Positions 24,001 to 32,197 of a stretch of 49,544 nt of DNA are shown one piece after another. Each line of letters starts with the position of its first letter. Position 1 is the first letter of the stretch. The DNA is from Bacteroidaceae bacterium. GTDB taxonomy: Bacteria; Bacteroidota; Bacteroidia; Bacteroidales; Bacteroidaceae. Location: assembly GCA_017530735.1 (NCBI GenBank), contig JAFXMB010000052.1, positions 1 to 49,544 of the forward strand, in the 5' to 3' direction. Position numbers and translations under genes: made by a program. Under the pieces are notes generated by a model that searched no databases, had not been told where the DNA came from, and worked only from the letters and a program-made list of their open reading frames with translations.

Positions 24001-25197
24001 AGAGTTGATAGGAACTCTTTCCCATGAGTTATCATCCTTCTGGCCCCAAACGTCAACGTACTTGTTATTGGTATTTACAACCTCAACAGCGTCAATCTTG
24101 TTCTTATCATAAGCAGCCTTTGCCAAAGCACCAAGGTTGGTCTTATAACCGAAGTCAACACGCATCTTATCCTTATCATACTCGCAACCAGCGATCCATG
24201 ACTTGGTCAGTGACAGGTTATCAACCTTGAACTCTGTGTAGTCAGAAACAAAGCCCAGACGTACAAAGAACTTGTCAGGCTGAACGATGTAGTTCAGGTC
24301 ATAAGTCTTGGGGTTGGTTGACTCAGTTGTATCTGTCTTTGCCTTCCATGTCCAGTCACCGGCAGCCCACCAGTAACCGTCAACAAATACATAGTTGTTG
24401 GCAATTGAGTCATTGATGTAGTAGGTCATAAGGTTGATCTTCTCCCACTCACCTGTGAACTCCTCCTTTGAATACTCAAAGTTTGCATTGAACTTGTAGT
24501 TATCGGCATCACTTTCCAAACCCATTGAGAAAGGCTTCTCTGCATGGTAGTAACCACGGAATATACCTGCAGCCATACGGGGCTTTGACTCTGATCTGTT
24601 GTGACCCGGAACACGGTTGGCCTTAACATAGAATGTCAGACGATAAGATGTTGAATCCTCAATCGGAAGACCACGTACAAACAGGTTACGACGGTAGTTA
24701 GCTGTGTAACCGCCCTTGTATGTGCCCCATGACTGAGCAGCCAGTGTACAGGTATCAGTGGTATATCTCAAAACATACTCACCGCCCTTATCTGCCTCAC
24801 CGAAAGCATCCATAGCCTCTGTTCTGTAAGGATCAGGATCCTTCTCAGTCTGATATTGTTCATTGGGGAAGTTGTTGTTCTTAACCTCATTGGGATCATC
24901 AGTAGGTTTGATACCATTGTAAAGAATCATGGTAGAGTCGGTTCTGAAAAGACCTCTCTGCCAGTTCGCAGCATCTGTCCAGGGTTTGAACGAAGTACCG
25001 TTGTCAGTACCCTGGTGATCATAATACTCCAAGACAGTGATACTGTCAATAGCAGTAGTACTCCACTCATCCCAACCTGCCTCGAAATCCTGGAAGAAGA
25101 TCTGCTTAGCATCCAGTTTTTCGTTAAACGTGGGCTGAGCAAATGCGGAAACTCCCATAAGGAGTAATCCTGCAAATAATAAGTCTCGTTTAATCAT
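21067..25197 (-). CDS. Large secreted protein of unknown function, last gene of the PUL operon
   Basis: A 1376-residue exported protein (MIKRDLLFAGLLLMGVSAFAQ) that I cannot assign to a family. The first ~380 residues look like tandem carbohydrate-binding-type beta-sandwiches (QIFFQDFEAGWDEW, YRLTFYVKANRVPG). Middle segments include Ig-like pieces and another sandwich near residues 640-800 (YTISFRALGWGAKNK, GTYVFEFYTDGSGNYEG). Residues ~880-1130 are strongly helical with coiled-coil character (DKRAAVAAKLEANATVAEM). A last sandwich (~1170-1330) precedes a C-terminal tail FTLGGVQVAAPKAG, ending TDKVLLK, that resembles the end of Bacteroidetes type A C-terminal sorting domains. It has no lipobox. 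The position after SusC/SusD matches the slot used for surface glycan-binding proteins or XusE in xylan loci, so surface glycan binding is my best guess. Confidence 0.65.
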   Translation of the reverse strand: MIKRDLLFAGLLLMGVSAFAQPTFNEKLDAKQIFFQDFEAGWDEWSTTAIDSITVLEYYDHQGTDNGTSFKPWTDAANWQRGLFRTDSTMILYNGIKPTDDPNEVKNNNFPNEQYQTEKDPDPYRTEAMDAFGEADKGGEYVLRYTTDTCTLAAQSWGTYKGGYTANYRRNLFVRGLPIEDSTSYRLTFYVKANRVPGHNRSESKPRMAAGIFRGYYHAEKPFSMGLESDADNYKFNANFEYSKEEFTGEWEKINLMTYYINDSIANNYVFVDGYWWAAGDWTWKAKTDTTESTNPKTYDLNYIVQPDKFFVRLGFVSDYTEFKVDNLSLTKSWIAGCEYDKDKMRVDFGYKTNLGALAKAAYDKNKIDAVEVVNTNNKYVDVWGQKDDNSWERVPINSIEYHGDGYMYLFTPSRVVNGQTVKVQFKSYKQVLVTFRNPTDQPELALKYTGDGKSATGGFPMGTDTAWIKAGKIVPNFYNEVATPNPNIFDGVYSMKELPPVMQEPQFEDGSFGLDPSTRTLWFKFSRQVEMDNLGEDSQKLIAYVGTEVWTPSWDAENSRVVLTRPEGKTAPLSGDIEIEMVKIFGIGTKQADNVVVNYHFGTFDRKPAVFSKTTDWKSQVTGTSRPYPTSVYVHSGADPFKKGDGANSPGKCGLYNMNGDGQYNAGFYLSSRTDGATGNMYSIETLTAGDYTISFRALGWGAKNKVLTVKMFAKPDAEIVDGNDNGFALLNGIQNKTIIGTQTTWDASITSAGDWKEGYKDLSYSFTVPADGTYVFEFYTDGSGNYEGVIFSNYAIKSYAGIPGMCTVPLNESVDAAKARIALAKGENDADLAVNGGAIYNALVEKLAFYNYEPEGGFKANGAYPTNPTAWKNAKKDLDDATNLLKLRMDTVKTFTDKRAAVAAKLEANATVAEMSTYKLLKAKSDSAIAYPVTTKSGTEIYAFNDRMQKAIDALDARIALNKKLSDELNKGKGLLDDANANKDYEEYTALERTYAQFKDYDLVNTLDEEINATYDLVHAAVYDYEFRYLRKQFATVRMHELDSIAKKLGSDIVDNETVKAGLAAIEEDDPALAAIYISAIKIALYEKLDTDDAIYDEDSLDITPFISNYNLYQTPNILEKMDLQMPKNSGDMAKIGPNGENMLHTRHQYNENGNMPIWVIVPEQDITDLYPGWTVRAFRTGNTMVTGDKSYNNYKNDVPVFDGEIGMDWNCKAELKQDLANLPVGLYTLGVELPEIKNNGSDKVITLKGNDKSAVMNDKNATVGALTIDSIAVTDSLKIDLVVMSENGWSRADNFTLAFRPDKSFDYGAAVAEEEAKLTQLLTIVNSAKAVAANVEYFTLGGVQVAAPKAGQILIRKTTNANGKVVTDKVLLK

Positions 25198-25263
25198 AAA
25201 ATAATTGTTAATTAATAAATAGGTTAAATAACTCGTTTTCTCTCAACTATCTATAACCTGTAC

Positions 25264-25284
25264 CTGTGCGGAAATTCCGCACAG
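25264..25284 (-). other. Intergenic hairpin between SusD and the 1376-aa gene
   Basis: CTGTGCGGA (25264-25272) and TCCGCACAG (25276-25284) form a perfect 9-bp stem with a 3-nt loop, in the longest gap of the operon (106 bp). There is no T-run after it on the minus strand, so it is more likely an mRNA-stability or processing element than a terminator. Confidence 0.6.
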
Positions 25285-25303
25285 ATCCAGGTAACAGTTC
25301 ATA

Positions 25304-27250
25304 TCAATCAGCGTCAGGCGTTGCGTCCGGGAGAACCAGGAACCAGTTGGGGTTCTGGCTCTTGCCGTCGCCAAGCAACTTATTGTAAAGCTCCATGTCC
25401 ATCTCCTGATAACGGTCTACGTTATCATCAAGAACAGCCTTCTCACGGATAGCTACACGCTTGGCAAGGAACTCGTTCTCATACTGACCGCCTATATCAG
25501 CACCACGGTGCTGGGCTATTCTCATAAGGTCACCAAAGCGGTATCCCTCAAAGCATGTCTCAAGAGCCATCTCGTCAATCAGCAACTCCTCAACCGCGCG
25601 GATAGAATCCTTAAGAGCCTCATCCGGAGTAAGAGTCTTGATGCGGACGGTATCAACAGGAATTCTGTAATTGGGATCAAAGTTGGCATCACCGGAACCA
25701 CGTGAGTGGATACCTATGGTGTTACCCGTACCCCAACGGAAAGAGTAAACCTGACCACCGCCCTGAGACTGTGAACGACTTACAAAAGACCAACTGGGCG
25801 CAGCCTGTGTGTACTTGGCAACCGGGAAGTCATAAACTTCATGCATATCTACACCATCCACATTTCTGGCCCTGTCTTTTTCTGCCTGACTGATGCTGTC
25901 AATGGACGCTGCGCAAAGACCCGTCTTAAGTATGGTAAATGCCGTCTGAGGTAGTCCACACCTATTCAATGCCTCTGCAAGCCTCAAAAATACTACGTCT
26001 TTACGATATAAACAAATTTTTTCGGAATTAAATTTATTTAACGTTTGAATTTCGGTTCCCTGGTCAGACTGAGTACCTATGGCATCATCAGATTCTACCA
26101 GATAGTCTGTTTCAAGAATAGACTGCATACGCAGGTCTCCGCGACGCAGTACAATACTTTCTGCATTCTTGTCCGGCAGATATGTAGCCCACTCCTTTCT
26201 TACGCTGGGGTCAGTTCTCTTGTGATAGCAGAAGTTCTGACGTACGCTGATAGAGGTAGCGGCTGCTGATCTTGTAAGCTGGTACCAGTTGTTGTTGTCA
26301 GTGGTGGAACTGAAAATGTTATTGATTTCACTTACGGTTCCGCCGTCTGTCTCCTCATACTCCATAGGGATATAGCAGATCTGTGCATCGTTTCCTGAGA
26401 AGAGAGAGTAATATGTATCATTTCCCAGATAGAGGAAATCATATGTCTCCCAGTGTACGCTGTTGGTACCGGTGGTATAACCTGCCTGGTTTACAAGGTA
26501 GTCATGATAATAGAGGGCTGCCTTGGCGTAGTTCTCGGCCCAAAGGTTCAGGTCACCCAGGATCAAACGGATAGGAATGAAGAATTTCCTTGTCTGGTGC
26601 TTGGTTCCCTGTACTGTGAACTCACCGTAGTTAGTGGGGTACTTGTCATAATATGTGATGAACTCATCATTGTAGTCAAGCAGAAGGGTCTGAGCCAGTT
26701 CCTTGATATTCATGGGAACACCGTCTGAAACCTTATCTACAGTAATGGGCTCGTCATAGTAAAGGACGGTACCGTAAATCTGCGCAAGCTGCAGATATGC
26801 CCATGCCCTGTAGTTAAGGATGTTGATGTACTCACCCTTCATTACCTTTCTCTCACTGCGGACTACCGTAGTATCAACCTTTGCCTTGTAAAGATTGCAG
26901 TTGGTTATGATAGCATAGTAATCAAGAGGATTATCATACTTGTTACCTGACTTGAGGGATTTGAAATCATAACGGTAAAGGTCCTGAAGATCATCTTCTA
27001 CATGTTTCTTGTCACCCAAGGCAACCAGGTCGCCGCGGATCTCGCCCAGAACGATGGTACGGTCAGCAATCTGCTGCATCTTCTTGATTACACCCAACAC
27101 GGGATATACAGTATCAACAGGAGAGTCCCAACGGACGTCCTTTTCAAGCATCAAAGTCTTGGAATCAACTTTGAGCATATCCTCGCATGATGTTACTCCC
27201 ACCATGAATACAGTGGCGAGAGCTATTGTAATTATACTTTTCAATTTCAT
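25304..27250 (-). CDS. SusD-like glycan-binding lipoprotein (second pair)
   Basis: A 648-residue RagB/SusD-family lipoprotein forming the lid of a SusC transporter. The lipobox GVTSC (Cys22) is followed by EDM, acidic residues typical of surface lipoproteins. Helical repeats with NCNLYKAKVDTTV and NILNYRAWAYLQLAQIYG (about 110-165) fit the TPR-like core. AALYYHDYLVNQAGY and the C-terminal ETCFEGYRFGDLMRIAQH, the SusD-type EGxRxxDLxR signature, are clear. It is longer than a typical ~500-600-residue SusD. It follows its SusC by 11 nt. It differs strongly from the 591-residue SusD upstream, so the two pairs probably recognise different parts or sizes of substrate. Confidence 0.92.
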   Translation of the reverse strand: MKLKSIITIALATVFMVGVTSCEDMLKVDSKTLMLEKDVRWDSPVDTVYPVLGVIKKMQQIADRTIVLGEIRGDLVALGDKKHVEDDLQDLYRYDFKSLKSGNKYDNPLDYYAIITNCNLYKAKVDTTVVRSERKVMKGEYINILNYRAWAYLQLAQIYGTVLYYDEPITVDKVSDGVPMNIKELAQTLLLDYNDEFITYYDKYPTNYGEFTVQGTKHQTRKFFIPIRLILGDLNLWAENYAKAALYYHDYLVNQAGYTTGTNSVHWETYDFLYLGNDTYYSLFSGNDAQICYIPMEYEETDGGTVSEINNIFSSTTDNNNWYQLTRSAAATSISVRQNFCYHKRTDPSVRKEWATYLPDKNAESIVLRRGDLRMQSILETDYLVESDDAIGTQSDQGTEIQTLNKFNSEKICLYRKDVVFLRLAEALNRCGLPQTAFTILKTGLCAASIDSISQAEKDRARNVDGVDMHEVYDFPVAKYTQAAPSWSFVSRSQSQGGGQVYSFRWGTGNTIGIHSRGSGDANFDPNYRIPVDTVRIKTLTPDEALKDSIRAVEELLIDEMALETCFEGYRFGDLMRIAQHRGADIGGQYENEFLAKRVAIREKAVLDDNVDRYQEMDMELYNKLLGDGKSQNPNWFLVLPDATPDAD

Positions 27251-27261
27251 AATACCTTACA

Positions 27262-30200
27262 TTAAAGGTTAATCTTCAATCCTAATGAGAAATTGGTTGA
27301 CTGCGGAGCAAGACCACGGTCTATACCACGCATGAAAGGACTGTTACCACATACAAACTCCGGATCAGAACCCAGATAGTTTGTCAGAGTGAACAGGTTG
27401 TTGGCTGAGCCCCAAATGGTAAGACCCTGCAGATATGTGCTGTGAACAGGAATCTTGTAGCTCAAAGTGACGTTCTTAAGACGCATATATGAGCCATCCT
27501 CAATCCAACGGTCTGAGAAACGGGCGTTCTGGTGTGTATCACCGAACTCAATGCGCGGAACGTCAGTCTGCTGACCCTCAACCATCCAGTGGTTTGTCAT
27601 AGCTACTGTCTGGTTCATGAAACGTGAACCGCTTTCCAGAAGCATGCGCTGGTAGTTATATACATCGCCGCCTACTGAATATGTGAATGTGGCACTCAGA
27701 GAGAGATTCTTATATCCCATCTTGGTCTGGATGCGGCCATAGAAATCAGGATTGGGATCTCCTATCTGTACCATATCATTAGCGTCTATGATCTTGTCGT
27801 TGTTCTGGTCAACAAAGTGCATGTCACCGGCTACGAAAGGAGTGATGGCACCTGTCTTTGAACGGAATGAAAGACCGGCTGCACCTGCTTCCTGAGTGGT
27901 AGAGAATACACCGTCAGTCTCATAACCGTAGAATACTCCTACAGGATTGCCAACCTCAGTTCTGACGGTAGCACCGTAAACCTGGGTTTCATATCCCTTG
28001 GCGGGAAGCTTGGTAACTTCATTCTTGTAATGACCTATACCGGCTCCAACCTCCCATCTGAAATTACCTGAATTGATAAGTTTCAGTATGAAAGATGCAT
28101 CAAAGCCCTTGTTTGAGAGTGAACCTCCGTTGCCCCATGTATCTTCAAGACCGGCTACATATGACAGAGAACCTACAGAAAGCAGATTGTCTGTAGCGGA
28201 ACTGAATACATTGGCAGAAATTGAAAGGCGGTTGTCAAACAGGTTCATGTCAACGCCTGCTGTAAGCTTACGGGTTGTCTCCCATCTGAGTGAACCGTTA
28301 CCGATATTGGCAATTGCCACACCGGTCTTACCCAGAACCTTTACAGGATAGAGGTATGTCTGTGAAGCCGATGCATCATAACCGTCATTACCGGTCAGGT
28401 CAAAACCGACCTTGAACTTAAGGAAGTTTACAGCGTCAATCTGGAACCAGGGCTCTGCAGAAGCAACCCAGGCACCGGTCACTGACGGGAAGAATCCCCA
28501 TGGCACACCGAACATTCTGACTCCGGCATCAACCTCACTACCGAATCTTGATGATGCGGTGAGACCCATGCTGGCGGTCAGATAATACTTCTCCTTGTAG
28601 CTGTAATCAGCCTGTCCCCACCAGGTCAGAGAGATATCCTGATACTCTGTACCGTTGGTTTCCTTATAATCAAGGTTCTTATCCATGTTAGGCTTCTTAT
28701 CGTTACCTGAGTTATAACCGGCAACAGATGTCTGGAACATTGAGTTGTTCACATAACGGAAACCTGCATTTACATCAAGGGCACTGGCACCGAATCTTCT
28801 GGTATATTCCAGATAGGTGTTGCTCATGAATCCCTGCTGCTTGGCTGACATGGCCGAAACCTTGTTGTCAACGGTTCCTACACCGTCAATGATGAACAGA
28901 GGAGTACCGTTCAGAGGAATGAAATAGTTCTCATCTGCGTTGGCAAGAGTATAGCTGAACTGCTCGTACAAACTCAGGCGGTTACGCTTAATCTCCCATT
29001 TTGGTGTTGCAGACAGAGAAATGAAACGGCTGCCCAGATAGTTCTTGTTCACACCGTCACCGTTCACGAGTATCGAAAGCGGGTTGGCAAGTGATGCATT
29101 GACATCAGACGGAACAGCCTTGTCAAGATAGTTGTCCTCGGTGGCAATGAAGTTGGTCAGACCTCCACCGTACTTTACTGAATAGGGTGAAAGGAACGGA
29201 GACTTAACCAAAGCCAGGAAACCGGGAGCGTTTATCATTGTGTTGTCAATGTCATCGGGAGCACCATCGTCACGCAGGTCACGTGTTACGTCGCTGTATG
29301 ATGCATCAAAGCGGACTGAAAGACGGTCTGCCAAAGAGATGTCAGAGTTCAAACGGAGGCTGAAACGTGAGAAATCACTTTCTGTAAGTGTGGCGTCACC
29401 GGTAGCATATCCTACAGAGAGGCTGTAGTTGGCAACCTCGTCACCACCTTGTACACTTACGTTGTAGTTCTGAACGAATGCATCCTGATAAGAGATCTTG
29501 GTCCAGTCTGTCTCATTCTCGTGATACCAGTAATAATAGGTATTATCCGGATTTGAATCCAGGAATGTGTATGACGGGAGTTTGACACCGGTTGAACCCA
29601 GTAACTCAGATGCGTAACCGCGATACTGGTTCTCATTCATAACCAACGGGAACTTGGGCATTGTCTGATAATTGCCTGATATGTTCACGTCAATTTTGGT
29701 GGCCATTGACTTGAGTCGCTTGGTGTTGATTATGATAACACCGTTTGATCCCTTGGGTCCGTAGATACCATAGCCGTTCTTGAGAATCTGTACTGACTCA
29801 ATGTCCTCAACCGGGATATTGGCCAGAAGATTGTTAAAGTAACCGTCATGCATGGTCTTAACGTCATAACCCATATCCAGAATGATACCATCCAGAATAA
29901 CCAGGGGCAGAGTGTTGATATTAAGTGAATTGATACCGTCAATCTGCATCAGGGAGCCTATTCCCAGCTGACCTGAACGCATTATTGACAGAACATTACC
30001 CTGAAGTGACTGCTGAATCTGTCCGTCAACAATCAGATCTGCACTTACGTCAGAAATGCCTGCTTCAGAAACAGAACCTGCAGTTGTCTTGGTCTGATAG
30101 ATTTCAGAGAAATTCTCATCAAACATCTTGACATTCACTCCCTCTGTACGACCCCTGAGAGCGCAAACTACAGTGTTGCAACCGTCAAGTGAGAAGGTAA

Positions 30201-30450
30201 GGGATGAAACATAATCAGGAATTCTGATTGTAAAAGAACCATCCTCCTTGGTCATGGCTGAATAACGTGAGATGTTATAAGCCTGAACCTTGACACCTGC
30301 CATAGGAGTGCTAAGTGCGGCGTCGGTCACATAACCGGTCACCACTACCAGGTCATCGGTACGGGTCTGGGATGATACCGGAGCCATGAACAGCAGCATT
30401 AAGCTTGTCAGCCCCAAAGGCAAAAGCCTTTTCTTGTCAAAAAACTTCAT
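27262..30450 (-). CDS. SusC-like TonB-dependent transporter (second pair)
   Basis: A 1062-residue outer-membrane TonB-dependent receptor. After the signal peptide (LPLGLTSLMLLFMAPVSSQ) comes a carboxypeptidase-regulatory-like domain (TGYVTDAALSTPMAGVKVQA, ~35-110). The plug domain (~140-245) contains NIPVEDIESVQILKNGYG and PKGSNGVIIINTKR, and a 22-strand-type barrel follows, ending SLGLKINL. The canonical SusC TonB-box phrase before the plug (DEVVV) is not evident; the corresponding stretch reads FSEIYQTKTTAGSVSEAG. It is paired with the SusD 11 nt downstream and preceded by two FAS1 lipoproteins in the same operon. Presumed cargo is arabinoxylan oligosaccharides. Confidence 0.93.
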   Translation of the reverse strand: MKFFDKKRLLPLGLTSLMLLFMAPVSSQTRTDDLVVVTGYVTDAALSTPMAGVKVQAYNISRYSAMTKEDGSFTIRIPDYVSSLTFSLDGCNTVVCALRGRTEGVNVKMFDENFSEIYQTKTTAGSVSEAGISDVSADLIVDGQIQQSLQGNVLSIMRSGQLGIGSLMQIDGINSLNINTLPLVILDGIILDMGYDVKTMHDGYFNNLLANIPVEDIESVQILKNGYGIYGPKGSNGVIIINTKRLKSMATKIDVNISGNYQTMPKFPLVMNENQYRGYASELLGSTGVKLPSYTFLDSNPDNTYYYWYHENETDWTKISYQDAFVQNYNVSVQGGDEVANYSLSVGYATGDATLTESDFSRFSLRLNSDISLADRLSVRFDASYSDVTRDLRDDGAPDDIDNTMINAPGFLALVKSPFLSPYSVKYGGGLTNFIATEDNYLDKAVPSDVNASLANPLSILVNGDGVNKNYLGSRFISLSATPKWEIKRNRLSLYEQFSYTLANADENYFIPLNGTPLFIIDGVGTVDNKVSAMSAKQQGFMSNTYLEYTRRFGASALDVNAGFRYVNNSMFQTSVAGYNSGNDKKPNMDKNLDYKETNGTEYQDISLTWWGQADYSYKEKYYLTASMGLTASSRFGSEVDAGVRMFGVPWGFFPSVTGAWVASAEPWFQIDAVNFLKFKVGFDLTGNDGYDASASQTYLYPVKVLGKTGVAIANIGNGSLRWETTRKLTAGVDMNLFDNRLSISANVFSSATDNLLSVGSLSYVAGLEDTWGNGGSLSNKGFDASFILKLINSGNFRWEVGAGIGHYKNEVTKLPAKGYETQVYGATVRTEVGNPVGVFYGYETDGVFSTTQEAGAAGLSFRSKTGAITPFVAGDMHFVDQNNDKIIDANDMVQIGDPNPDFYGRIQTKMGYKNLSLSATFTYSVGGDVYNYQRMLLESGSRFMNQTVAMTNHWMVEGQQTDVPRIEFGDTHQNARFSDRWIEDGSYMRLKNVTLSYKIPVHSTYLQGLTIWGSANNLFTLTNYLGSDPEFVCGNSPFMRGIDRGLAPQSTNFSLGLKINL

Positions 30451-30467
30451 ATCTATATAAACTTATT

Positions 30468-32165
30468 TTATTCAACAACAGGTTCCAGAATGATGCAATC
30501 CAGCCACATCTCGCTTGAGTACATGTGGGCGTTGTCATCAATCACACCGCTCTGCAGTGTGAGACGCAGTGCCTCATTGGTCATATCGTACTTGCAAGAG
30601 GGAAGATCAACAATACCTACAAGCATGGTGTCAATCTTGGATGTGTCATTAATCATGTAATACGGTACCTCCATCTCGAATTCCCAGCCGTCAAAGTCAA
30701 CAACCTCAAGAGAGATTGAGTCAATAAGGGTTGAATCAGGATATGTAGGTGAATCATATTTTACGATAGGATGCAGGAAGTTGGGTCTCTTGTGATCCAG
30801 GTCGGGAGCCAAAACGATCTTGATGGCGTATTTGCCACGCAGGTTGTTGCCGATATAGAACTTGGCATCCCAGTCAGAACGACCTTCTCTTGAGAATCTT
30901 CTAACCTGAGCGGTCTTGTCAAGAGTCTTGTTGCCAATCTTGTTTACAGACTGCAAAGGCTGCAGGAAGTCTTTCAGTGTAACGTCCTCGGCCTCATACT
31001 TGATATGACGCAGGAATGTCAGGGTATCAACGAACGGCCATTTGTCTACAATGTAAATCATACCGTTACTGCACTCTACTGAGTCAACAGCGCTTCCAAA
31101 GATACCGTTGGTCTTGTCAGTAGGAGCACCGAATACGTGATAGGGTCTGTCATCAGTACGGTTTTCAATCAGACTGTATCTGGTAGAGATTACTGAATCC
31201 GGCCAGTAGTGCTGAACCGAGGGGTTCATGTTGAAGAACATGTCAGTAATCATTGTTGTACGTGTGTAATACAGCATGAGTGAGTCATTGTTCAACTCCT
31301 TCTCTCCGTACTTGAAGTACTTGCTGATTCTGTCGAACTGCTCACTCCACAACTGGGGTGTGGGAATTACCATGTAGTACAGACTGTCCTCAGACTGGAT
31401 ACGGCCAAAGCGGTTAAGAAGGATGTTTGACTCCATCATTACTGAATCCACGTATATGATCTCATCGTTCTCGTTCTTCTGACCCAGTGATACACTGCGT
31501 GAAAGGTCAAGTTCAGTTACGGTGTAACTCTCAAACCATTCACCGAACAGGTCTCTGTAATCAGATGACTTGGTTACGTATTCGTACAGTGTGGGGAGGA
31601 ACTTGATATATCCGTCAATGCCATGAAGCACACCGTTACTGCAACGGATGTTCTTGTCACTGCCATGATAGGGATTGCCGGCAATTTCAGCGGAATGTGA
31701 CCTGATGGCCTTGCCGTTAAGCATATACACCTTTGACTCAACAGTGTCACCTACGGTGTGTCTGAATCTTGCGATATGGTTCTCAATGAACTTCTGACCT
31801 ACCTCCAGATTCTCAGCATCAGTCTTATTCTTCTTGATGTAAGGCTCCCATTCTGCATCAGTCAAAGCAGAGTTTGAAGGTGCCCATACAGTCAGGAACT
31901 GGTCATCGGACAGAAGTTTCATGTAAGTCATGTCTTCAATAGGTCTTCCGTGCTTGTCACACATAAGGGTGTTCTCCAGAGCCTTGCAGAAATTGCTGAA
32001 CTCAGAGATACCACCAAGTGTCTCCGCCAGTTTGGCAACGGGATACTTGCTTTCCGTCTCCTTGAAACTGTAATGCTCGTTCCATGTATCCTTACATGAA
32101 CCCAAGACAATCAGACCTGCAATCAGCAGAACGGATCTCGTTGATAATTTGAATAGTTTGTTCAT
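30468..32165 (-). CDS. FAS1-domain surface lipoprotein, 565 aa
   Basis: A lipoprotein with lipobox VLGSC (Cys24) followed by KDT, fitting surface exposure. The first FAS1 domain runs about 40-195, with FLTVWAPSNSALTDAE near 95 and RCSNGVLHGIDGYIKFLP near 185 as the two FAS1 signatures. A second, weaker FAS1-like region runs about 200-365 (LYYMVIPTPQLWSEQ, CSNGMIYIVDKWPF). The C-terminal ~190 residues form a beta-rich domain (VDFDGWEFEMEVPYYMI, ending MWLDCIILEPVVE). It lies between another FAS1 gene (32 nt gap) and a SusC gene (17 nt gap). It occupies the place where SusE/SusF-type glycan-binding lipoproteins normally sit, so a binding role is plausible. Function not demonstrable from sequence. 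Confidence 0.82.
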   Translation of the reverse strand: MNKLFKLSTRSVLLIAGLIVLGSCKDTWNEHYSFKETESKYPVAKLAETLGGISEFSNFCKALENTLMCDKHGRPIEDMTYMKLLSDDQFLTVWAPSNSALTDAEWEPYIKKNKTDAENLEVGQKFIENHIARFRHTVGDTVESKVYMLNGKAIRSHSAEIAGNPYHGSDKNIRCSNGVLHGIDGYIKFLPTLYEYVTKSSDYRDLFGEWFESYTVTELDLSRSVSLGQKNENDEIIYVDSVMMESNILLNRFGRIQSEDSLYYMVIPTPQLWSEQFDRISKYFKYGEKELNNDSLMLYYTRTTMITDMFFNMNPSVQHYWPDSVISTRYSLIENRTDDRPYHVFGAPTDKTNGIFGSAVDSVECSNGMIYIVDKWPFVDTLTFLRHIKYEAEDVTLKDFLQPLQSVNKIGNKTLDKTAQVRRFSREGRSDWDAKFYIGNNLRGKYAIKIVLAPDLDHKRPNFLHPIVKYDSPTYPDSTLIDSISLEVVDFDGWEFEMEVPYYMINDTSKIDTMLVGIVDLPSCKYDMTNEALRLTLQSGVIDDNAHMYSSEMWLDCIILEPVVE

Positions 32166-32197
32166 ATTGGTTTTTAATTAATTAATATTCTATCTCA

